DNA of 6,074 nt from an uncultured Chloroflexota bacterium (GTDB taxonomy: Bacteria; Chloroflexota; Anaerolineae; Promineifilales; Promineifilaceae): NCBI GenBank assembly GCA_937958365.1, contig CALFEW010001074.1:1-6074 (forward strand), in the 5' to 3' direction. Positions 1 to 6,074 of this stretch are shown piece by piece. The notes below the pieces were generated by a model. That model had not been told where the DNA came from. It searched no databases and was given only the letters and a program-made list of their open reading frames with translations. Each line of letters begins with the position of its first letter. The stretch's first letter is position 1. The translations under genes and the position numbers were made by a program.

Positions 1-65
1 CCGCGGCTACAAGAGAAGATTTGCAAAGATGATTTTACAGAAAATGAACCATGCCCAACAGGCTG

Positions 66-992
66 CTAATCGGGAGCATCTACGCAGACCCGGCTGCCCT
101 GAGTATCTACAGATAGAATCCAGGTGCGGCTGGGCAGATTGTGTTGCGCGAAAACGGCCGTTATCGCTGCCCCAATCGCCTCATGGCCTGCCGGGGCAAA
201 GGCGATCAGGCTGGGGCCGGCGCCGCTGAGGGCCACGCCCGCCGCGCCCGCCGCATACGCGGCATCAAACGCCGCCGCCAGACCGGGGATGAGCGGAATG
301 CGATACGGCTGGTGCAGCCGGTCTTGCATCGCCACGCGAATTTTGTCGTAATCGGCCGTTTCCAAAGCGCGAATCAGCAGCCCCAGACGGCCGGTGTTAA
401 AAATGGCGTCTTGCAAGCTTACCTGTCGCGGTAAAGCTGCCCGCGCTTCAGAAGTTAACAGGTGGAAATTCGGCAAAACAACCACCACGCGCAGCGGCGG
501 CACGGCAATCGCCTCCACCAGCAGGTGGTCCGGTTCTTGCACGCCCAAAATCAAGCCGCCATGCACCGCCGGAGCCACGTTGTCCGGGTGACCTTCCAAA
601 TCGGTGGCCTGCTGCAAAATTTGGGCGCGAGAAAGTGGGCTGCCCAGCAGGGCGTTGGCCCCAAACAAACCGGCCAGCACCGCCGACGAACTGCTGCCCA
701 GCCCGCTGCCGACGGGAATCTGGTTGTCCTGGTGGATGTGGAGGCCAGGCTGCCCTTTGCCGAACGGCCGTTCCCCAAACCGCGCAAAAACAAGCTGGGC
801 CGATTGCCAGACCAGGTTGCTCTCGTCCGTCGGGATTTTGTCGGCGTCTTCGCCGCTGGCGGTGATGCGCAAGCCAGGCTCCTGACAAGTGGTGAAGGTG
901 ACAGTCTGGTAGAGCGTGAGCGCCAGACCTAAACAATCGAAGCCTGGGCCAAGATTTGCCGATGTTGCCGGAATCGTTATAGTCGCTTGCAT
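66..992 (-). CDS. thrB: Homoserine kinase (GHMP kinase family)
   Basis: This 308-residue protein phosphorylates homoserine with ATP to O-phosphohomoserine, the step before threonine synthase, in the cytoplasm. Seen in the sequence: N-terminal motif PATSANLGPGFDCLGLAL (residues 8-25), the glycine/serine-rich phosphate loop PVGSGLGSSSSA (93-104), the conserved EGHPDN segment (133-138) and the C-terminal GHMP motif GVALSGAGPSLIAF (252-265). The length matches the family (about 300 residues). The ATG at 990-992 was chosen because family members begin directly with a strand like MQATITIPATSANLGPG. The frame stays open upstream to a TTG at 1064, but those 24 extra codons are low-complexity and unlike ThrB. 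No Shine-Dalgarno sequence precedes the chosen ATG. The gene stands alone, divergent from the methyltransferase gene, and ends with TAG at 66-68. The identification rests on motifs and is firm. Other threonine-pathway genes are not visible in the window. Confidence 0.95.
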   Translation of the reverse strand: MQATITIPATSANLGPGFDCLGLALTLYQTVTFTTCQEPGLRITASGEDADKIPTDESNLVWQSAQLVFARFGERPFGKGQPGLHIHQDNQIPVGSGLGSSSSAVLAGLFGANALLGSPLSRAQILQQATDLEGHPDNVAPAVHGGLILGVQEPDHLLVEAIAVPPLRVVVVLPNFHLLTSEARAALPRQVSLQDAIFNTGRLGLLIRALETADYDKIRVAMQDRLHQPYRIPLIPGLAAAFDAAYAAGAAGVALSGAGPSLIAFAPAGHEAIGAAITAVFAQHNLPSRTWILSVDTQGSRVCVDAPD

Positions 993-1004
993 AGATTTGT
1001 CTGC

Positions 1005-1028
1005 TTGTTGGTTTGTTGGTTTGTTCTT
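1005..1028. repeat. 8-bp tandem repeat in thrB leader
   Basis: TTGTTGGT occurs twice in direct succession (1005-1012 and 1013-1020) followed by a diverged third copy, TTGTTCTT (1021-1028). Read in the thrB direction it forms an A/C-rich, nearly G-free leader just upstream of the start codon. It lies outside the likely coding regions of both neighbours. It may be a simple slippage repeat, or may keep the thrB leader unstructured. Confidence 0.6.
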
Positions 1029-1059
1029 TGGTTGATGGGTCAGCCAACCCTCAAACCTC

Positions 1060-1089
1060 TTCAAAACGTCCGGTATTTTACGCTACAAT
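1060..1089 (+). promoter_or_regulatory. Possible promoter of the methyltransferase gene
   Basis: TACAAT at 1084-1089 is a five-of-six match to the -10 consensus. TTCAAA at 1060-1065, 18 bp upstream, matches the -35 consensus at four of six positions. It lies 41 bp before the GTG start at 1131, a normal distance. The -35 is weak, so confidence is limited. Confidence 0.35.
1075..1080 (-). promoter_or_regulatory. Possible -10 box for thrB
   Basis: On the minus strand this reads TAAAAT, five of six matches to the sigma70 -10 consensus, about 83 bp before the thrB ATG. No good -35 is seen at the usual distance, so this is a weak call. It lies within 4 bp of the -10-like box of the divergent gene, so the two promoters would overlap if both are real. 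Confidence 0.22.
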
Positions 1090-1117
1090 GGGCTGAAGGC
1101 CGATTGTTCATTTTGTC

Positions 1118-1130
1118 AGAGAGGTTTACC

Positions 1131-1133
<3 letters not shown>
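1118..1133 (+). promoter_or_regulatory. Ribosome binding site and GTG start of the methyltransferase
   Basis: AGAGAGG (1118-1124) is followed after six bases by GTG at 1131. This spacing is typical and decides the start. The same frame is open upstream to 987, but that extension would overlap the thrB start and encodes an atypical Cys/Trp/Leu-rich stretch. Confidence 0.6.
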
Positions 1134-2375
<1,242 letters not shown>

Positions 2376-2404
2376 CGTCGAGTAGTCGAGAATCATTTAT
2401 GCAA

Positions 2405-2425
2405 ACTCCCCACTCGCCACTCCGT
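2405..2425. repeat. Degenerate 7-bp tandem repeat (three units)
   Basis: Three consecutive heptamers, ACTCCCC, ACTCGCC and ACTCCGT, share the core ACTC. They lie in the intergenic region between the methyltransferase and STAND genes. They resemble the short heptamer repeats known from some filamentous bacteria, but only three degenerate units are present. Confidence 0.4.
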
Positions 2426-2494
2426 TCTATCACCCCAAATTCTTAACAGGCGCTAAAAGCCAGGCGCAAATAGATTCTGAAAGTTACCCTATAG

Positions 2495-2523
2495 TTGATG
2501 ATTGTCCTGGATTGCCGTATGAT
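2495..2523 (+). promoter_or_regulatory. Sigma70-like promoter of the STAND gene
   Basis: TTGATG (2495-2500) and TATGAT (2518-2523) are separated by exactly 17 bp, matching the consensus boxes at four and five of six positions. Transcription would start near 2530, leaving a leader of about 80 bases before the ATG at 2611. This is the best promoter candidate in the window and suggests the STAND gene is transcribed independently of the methyltransferase gene. Confidence 0.55.
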
Positions 2524-2563
2524 CCTGGCTCAGACGTGTAACTGGTTTACAATTTAGCCAGGA
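2523..2563. promoter_or_regulatory. Nested dyad overlapping the STAND promoter, operator-like
   Basis: TCCTGGCT (2523-2530) is the exact reverse complement of AGCCAGGA (2556-2563). Nested inside, almost concentrically, TGTAA (2537-2541) pairs with TTACA (2547-2551) around five bases. The left outer arm covers the end of the -10 box and the expected transcription start, so most of that arm would not be transcribed from this promoter. A DNA-level operator is therefore a better reading than an RNA hairpin. The inner TGTAA-N5-TTACA dyad looks like a site for a dimeric repressor. No regulator gene is visible. Confidence 0.4.
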
Positions 2564-2585
2564 ACAGTCTCGCAGTTTAGACTGT
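2564..2585 (+). promoter_or_regulatory. Leader hairpin upstream of the STAND gene
   Basis: ACAGTCT (2564-2570) pairs perfectly with AGACTGT (2579-2585) around an eight-base loop. It follows the operator-like dyad directly and ends 10 bases before the AGGAG. No T-run follows, so it is not an intrinsic terminator. It would be in the transcribed leader and could influence mRNA stability or translation. Confidence 0.4.
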
Positions 2586-2595
2586 GCAGGTAGTC

Positions 2596-2613
2596 AGGAG
2601 AACAGTTGTAATG
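2596..2613 (+). promoter_or_regulatory. Ribosome binding site and ATG of the STAND gene
   Basis: AGGAG (2596-2600) lies ten bases before ATG 2611. An in-frame TAG at 2578-2580 limits upstream extension. The only other in-frame candidate after it is GTG 2584, inside the leader hairpin and without a ribosome binding site. Confidence 0.65.
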
Positions 2614-5600
2614 GAGCAAATCGAGGCTTTTCCATCGCTGTCCGCACTGCGCATCACCCATCGTCGCTTACTTGAACGCCGCGGCAAAGACGGCCAATCG
2701 GAAATCTTCCTAGACGAAGTCGAGCAGTTTGTCACCCAGGGCATCGCCACTGGTGCTTTTTTGGATGCCCGCAGCGACCGCTGGCAGGCGCAAAACCTCA
2801 TTGATTATTGGGCCAACGAGTTGTACCACGCCCGGCGGCAAGCGCCGGAAACCAACTTGCTGGAATTTGATCCCGGTTTAGCCCCGGAATTAGACGATTC
2901 CCTCTGCCCTTACCTGGGTTTGCAGACGTTTGGCGCTTTGCAGCAAACCTACTTCTTTGGCCGGACCCACCTGGTGCAGGAAATGGTGGAGAAGCTGAAA
3001 TACGGCCGTTTCCTGGCAATCGTCGGTCCTTCCGGCAGTGGCAAATCTTCTGTTGCCCAGGCCGGGCTGCTCACCCAACTGCAAAATGGCGCGCTGCACG
3101 GCAGCCGCAACTGGCGCTACTTCGCCCCCGTCGTGCCCGGCGCGGATCCCCAGGCCAGTCTCATTCGCGTCCTCAAGCCCGAAGGCGTAGACATCTTGGA
3201 CTGGATGGCCGAAGTCAGTGAACAGTGCGCCCAAAATTCCTCCTTTTTGGTTAATCTCATTGACCAGGCCGACCGGGAACCGGCCGTGCTGCTCATTGAC
3301 CAGTTTGAAGAAATCTTCACCATCTGCCAGGACGAACAAAAGCGACGCGCCTTCATCATCACCCTGCTCAACCTGATCCAGATGCCCAAAACCCGGCACA
3401 CCGTCATCATCACCATGCGCACCGACCTGGAAAGCAACCTGGTGCAAATTCCCGCCCTGCAAAGCGAATACGAAAAAGCCCAGGTGCGCGTGACGGCGAT
3501 GAAAGCCAACGAGCTACGCGAAGTCATCGAAAGACCCGCCGAACTGGTTGGCCTAAAATTTGAAGAAAATCTGGTCGAAGAGTTGGTAGGCGAAGTGCTG
3601 GGTAAACCGGCCGCTCTGCCTCTGCTGCAATTCACCCTCCTCAAATTGTGGGAAAGCCGCGATCATAACCGCGTCACCTGGGATGCCTACCGGCGCATTG
3701 GCGGCGGGCGGTTGGCCCTTTCTAACAGCGCCGACGCCTTTTACGATAGCCTGTCACCGGAAGATCGGGCCATCGCCCGACAAATCATTTTGGGCATTGT
3801 GCGGCCAACCGTCGAGCAGCGCATCACCGGAGACCGCGTTTTGCTGTCCATTCTGTACCAGGAGATCAACCAGCCGCCGGAACAAATCGAACGAATTATC
3901 GAGCAACTGCTGGGCGCACGCCTCGTCCGTTTTGTGGCCGGAGCCAGCGCCAGCGACGACCAACTCAGTCTGGCGCATGAATCGCTGGTGCGCATCTGGC
4001 CGCGATTGGTGGGCTGGATTGAAGAATCGCGTGTGACGCAGCGCCAACGGCTGCGTCTGGCAACCACCGCCGAACAATGGCATTCGCTGGGACGGCCGTC
4101 TAGCGTGTTGCTGCGCGGCATTTTGTTAGAAGAAGCGCTGCAATACGAAGACCTGGACCCGTTGGAAGCCATGTTTGTGGAGGCCAGCGAGACGGCCGCG
4201 CACAAAGAACAACTCGAACGCGAAACCCGCCAACTACGCGAACTGGAGCAGGCGCGCGCCCTGGCCGAAGCCGAACGACAACGCGCCGCCGAAAGCGACC
4301 GCTCTGCCCGACGGCTGGCCCGTTTGTCTGTGGCCCTGGCGTTGATTTTTGTGGTGGCTTTGGTGGCGGCGTTTTGGGCGGCGCGGAATGGCGCAGTGGC
4401 GGCGCAAAATGCGACGACCGCCCGCGACAACGCAGCCATCGCCGAAACGCTGCGCCTGGATGCCGAAGCCAGCGCGGCCACGGCCGTTTCCGCCCAATTA
4501 GCCGCCCAGGGTGACGCCAATTTACGAGCCACCGCCGAAGCCGAAGCCCGCGAACAACGCGACGTGGCCGAAAAGAGCGCCGCCGAAGCCGAGATGGCCC
4601 GCGCCACCGCCGAAGCCAGCGCCGCCCAGGCCGAAGCCAACGCCCGCGAAGCCGAAGCCCAAACCCGTCTGGCCACCGCCCGCGAACTGGCGGCGGCAGC
4701 CATAGACCAGTTGACCAGCGACCCGCAGTTGGGTTTGCTGCTGGCGATTGAAGCCGTTAATCGCACCTTGCCTATAGATGGCACCGCCGCCGCCGAAGCC
4801 GAAGACGCCCTCTACCGCGCCTTGCAGGCTTCGCAGTTGCAAATGACCCTTTCCGGCCATACCGACTGGCTGAGCGACGTGGCGTTTAGCCCGGACGGCC
4901 GTTACCTGGCCACCGCCAGCTACGACAGCTCCGTCAAGCTTTGGGACGCGCAAACCGGGCGCGAACTGCGCACCTTCAATGACCACAGCAGCGTGGTGAA
5001 TGGGTTGGCCTTCAGCCCAGACAGCACGCGGCTGGCCTCCGGCGGCAACGATGGTTTTATCATCGTGCGGGACATCGCCACCGGCGAACGGCTGGCAGTG
5101 ATGAACAGCAACGATGGGGCCATCTACGCCGTGGCGTTTAGCCCGGACAATGTGCGGCTGGCCGCCGCCAACGCCCACGCCACCGTGCGCGTCTGGGACA
5201 CGGAAACCCGCCGTTCGGTGTTTCACATGTTCGGGCACGACGCGCCGGTGCAAGACGTGGCCTACAACGCCGATGGCAGTTATCTGGCTTCGGCGGGCGA
5301 AGACGGCCGTACCATCGTCTGGAATATGGAAAACGGCTCGCCCGTCTACTCGGCCAATCCCAGCCCGGAAGAGCCGGTAGCCGCCAATACCGTCGCCTTT
5401 AGCCCGGACGGCGCTCGTGTCATCACCGGTTACAACGACGGCGTGGCCCGTGTCTGGGATTTTGCCAACGAAGGACTGCTGTTTAACCTGATCGGCCATG
5501 CCAGCCTGGTATTTGACGTGGCTTACAGTCCAGACGGCCGTTTGATGGCTACGGCCAGCGGCGACGGCACCGCCAAGGTGTGGGACGCCGCCACAGGGCG

Positions 5601-6074
5601 CACGCTTTACACCCTGTCCGGCCATAATGGCGCCGTTTCCGCGGTGGCTTTCAGCCCGGATGGCTCCCAATTGGGCACAGCCAGCCAGGACAGCACCGCC
5701 CGCGTCTGGAATTCCGAAGCGGGTCTGGATGTGCTGGTTTTGTCGCGTCATCGCCGGCCGGTAAACGCCGTCACCTTCAGCGCCGATGGCGACTTTGTCG
5801 CCACAGCCAGCGACGACCGCACGGCGAAGGTGTGGGACGCCAACACAGGCGAGGTAATTTTCAGCCTGGGCAATCACAACGCCACCGTGCAGAGTGTGGC
5901 TTTTAGCCCGGACGGCCGTCTGTTGGCGACGGGCAGTGAAGATTATTATGCGCGGATTTGGGATTTAGGGGACGGAACGTTGCGCCTGCCCGTGCTGCCC
6001 CACGAAGGCCCGGTGAACTGGGTAACGTTTGACGCCGCCGGAGAGCGCCTGTTGACGGCCAGCGAGGATGGATC
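2611..6074 (+). CDS. nSTAND1-type P-loop NTPase with transmembrane helix and WD40 repeats (3' end missing)
   Basis: One frame is open for 1154 codons and runs off the window. Domain order: a small probably helical module (about 10-77) containing TGAFLD and LIDYWANELY; the entry segment CPYLGLQTFGALQQTYFFGR (99-118); Walker A GPSGSGKS (139-146); Walker B LLIDQFEE (227-234); a sensor-like TMRTDL (268-273); PAALPLLQFTLLKLWE (333-348); a winged-helix-like end with LAHESLVRIWPRLVGWI (454-470); a charged coiled coil (531-569); one membrane helix (about 573-592); an Ala/Glu-rich helix (611-700); the pre-propeller segment with DPQLGLLLAIEAV (704-716); and WD40 blades from 747. STAND proteins are known as ATP-switched scaffolds that oligomerise after sensing a ligand, many acting in signalling or antiviral and cell-death responses; WD40 blades usually serve as the sensor. 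No caspase, TIR, nuclease or kinase effector is seen, so the N-terminal module may recruit a separate effector (inference). The function of this protein is unknown. Confidence 0.9.
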   Translation, partial: MEQIEAFPSLSALRITHRRLLERRGKDGQSEIFLDEVEQFVTQGIATGAFLDARSDRWQAQNLIDYWANELYHARRQAPETNLLEFDPGLAPELDDSLCPYLGLQTFGALQQTYFFGRTHLVQEMVEKLKYGRFLAIVGPSGSGKSSVAQAGLLTQLQNGALHGSRNWRYFAPVVPGADPQASLIRVLKPEGVDILDWMAEVSEQCAQNSSFLVNLIDQADREPAVLLIDQFEEIFTICQDEQKRRAFIITLLNLIQMPKTRHTVIITMRTDLESNLVQIPALQSEYEKAQVRVTAMKANELREVIERPAELVGLKFEENLVEELVGEVLGKPAALPLLQFTLLKLWESRDHNRVTWDAYRRIGGGRLALSNSADAFYDSLSPEDRAIARQIILGIVRPTVEQRITGDRVLLSILYQEINQPPEQIERIIEQLLGARLVRFVAGASASDDQLSLAHESLVRIWPRLVGWIEESRVTQRQRLRLATTAEQWHSLGRPSSVLLRGILLEEALQYEDLDPLEAMFVEASETAAHKEQLERETRQLRELEQARALAEAERQRAAESDRSARRLARLSVALALIFVVALVAAFWAARNGAVAAQNATTARDNAAIAETLRLDAEASAATAVSAQLAAQGDANLRATAEAEAREQRDVAEKSAAEAEMARATAEASAAQAEANAREAEAQTRLATARELAAAAIDQLTSDPQLGLLLAIEAVNRTLPIDGTAAAEAEDALYRALQASQLQMTLSGHTDWLSDVAFSPDGRYLATASYDSSVKLWDAQTGRELRTFNDHSSVVNGLAFSPDSTRLASGGNDGFIIVRDIATGERLAVMNSNDGAIYAVAFSPDNVRLAAANAHATVRVWDTETRRSVFHMFGHDAPVQDVAYNADGSYLASAGEDGRTIVWNMENGSPVYSANPSPEEPVAANTVAFSPDGARVITGYNDGVARVWDFANEGLLFNLIGHASLVFDVAYSPDGRLMATASGDGTAKVWDAATGRTLYTLSGHNGAVSAVAFSPDGSQLGTASQDSTARVWNSEAGLDVLVLSRHRRPVNAVTFSADGDFVATASDDRTAKVWDANTGEVIFSLGNHNATVQSVAFSPDGRLLATGSEDYYARIWDLGDGTLRLPVLPHEGPVNWVTFDAAGERLLTASEDG
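4321..4386 (+). other. Predicted transmembrane helix within the STAND protein
   Basis: Residues 571-592 of the STAND protein are a run of Val, Leu, Ala, Ile, Phe and Trp with no charge after the first Arg. It is preceded by an Arg-rich stretch (SDRSARRLAR, 562-571). By the positive-inside rule this places the NTPase in the cytoplasm and the WD40 part outside. The helix sits between two helical, charged segments, a common position in nSTAND1-WD40 proteins. Confidence 0.75.
4441..4710 (+). other. Alanine/glutamate-rich helical stalk in the STAND protein
   Basis: Residues 611-700 are dominated by Ala, Glu, Arg and Gln, with almost no Gly or Pro. In residues 651-690, 24 of 40 are Ala or Glu. This predicts a long helix or coiled coil linking membrane helix and propeller, and possibly mediating oligomerisation. 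At DNA level it is a GCC-GAA-GCC-rich low-complexity tract, which produces a long glycine-rich shadow frame on the opposite strand. Confidence 0.65.
4849..6074 (+). repeat. WD40 repeat array (nine blades plus a partial tenth)
   Basis: Blades are recognised by a GH-like start, a central AFSPDG turn and a terminal WD/WN. Blade ends fall at residues 778-779 (WD), 820-821 (RD), 862-863 (WD), 904-905 (WN), 949-950 (WD), 991-992 (WD), 1033-1034 (WN), 1075-1076 (WD) and 1117-1118 (WD). The starting His recurs at 963, 1005, 1047, 1089 and 1131, an exact 42-residue (126-bp) period. Blade 2 has RD instead of WD, blade 3 lacks the initial GH, and blade 5 has a diverged start (around SPEEPV). Propellers of this type usually have seven blades, so two propellers may follow one another, but the end is not visible. 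Confidence 0.9.

Noticed and set aside
32..45. ATTTT-ACAG-AAAAT inverted repeat downstream of thrB, a possible terminator
   Set aside because: The 5-bp arms are all A/T and too unstable for an intrinsic terminator.
1..65. Possible gene fragment at the left edge
   Set aside because: No frame here shows motifs or a ribosome binding site; nothing can be supported in these 65 bases.
987..1130. An N-terminal extension of the methyltransferase from TTG 987
   Set aside because: It would overlap the thrB start, is low-complexity and unlike RlmI N-termini, while GTG 1131 has a well-spaced ribosome binding site.
3741..4784. A 347-codon Ser/Ala/Arg-rich open frame on the minus strand
   Set aside because: Composition is that of an antisense shadow of GCC/GAA/CGC codons; the plus strand encodes recognised STAND motifs across the same span.
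4522..5877. A 451-codon open frame on the minus strand opposite the WD40 region
   Set aside because: It mirrors the GC-rich codons of the plus-strand STAND gene, is glycine/valine repetitive in step with the WD40 period, and has no family motifs. The plus frame carries clear WD40 blades.
6070..6074. Window ends in GGATC, possibly a cloning junction
   Set aside because: GATC occurs at many internal positions, so its presence at the edge carries little information.
4849..6074. WD40 DNA periodicity as a possible CRISPR or other DNA repeat array
   Set aside because: The 126-bp period is explained by 42-residue protein blades with diverged DNA; there are no identical repeats with unique spacers.

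Overview
The window looks like a GC-rich (roughly 60% by eye), gene-dense bacterial chromosome segment. It carries two housekeeping genes and the first 1154 codons of a large nSTAND-type NTPase with a WD40 propeller. Large STAND-WD40 proteins, genome-wide use of GGC/CGT/GCC codons and very frequent ACGGCCGT palindromes suggest a bacterium with a large genome, such as a filamentous Chloroflexota (Anaerolineae-like). No rRNA or other strong taxonomic marker is present, so this assignment is a weak inference.

Layout. Positions 1-65 hold no recognisable gene. Positions 66-992 (minus strand) encode homoserine kinase ThrB, with all three GHMP-kinase motifs intact. Positions 993-1130 are a divergent intergenic region with an A/C-rich thrB leader containing an 8-bp tandem repeat and -10-like boxes for both directions. 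Positions 1131-2375 (plus strand) encode a PUA-plus-SAM methyltransferase of the RlmI/YccW type, started at GTG behind a good ribosome binding site. Positions 2376-2610 are intergenic. They carry short direct repeats, a convincing sigma70-like promoter (TTGATG, 17 bp, TATGAT), a nested dyad sitting on the promoter and start region, and a second small hairpin before the AGGAG ribosome binding site. From 2611 to the window end, one uninterrupted frame encodes the STAND protein, which has no stop inside the window.

The STAND protein reads in order as a small helical N-terminal module, an nSTAND1-type P-loop NTPase with Walker A and B and a winged-helix-like region, a coiled coil, one transmembrane helix, a long alanine/glutamate-rich helix, and WD40 blades (nine complete, a tenth cut by the window end). 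This is a signalling or conflict-type sensor architecture. No toxic or catalytic effector domain is visible in the part seen.

How the genes relate. thrB (threonine biosynthesis) and the methyltransferase (ribosome modification) are divergent and functionally unrelated. The STAND gene has its own promoter and looks independent of both. Any partner would lie beyond position 6074. The most distinctive features are the 14 exact copies of the palindrome ACGGCCGT, used in all three codon phases, and the STAND protein with its uncharacterised N-terminal module.
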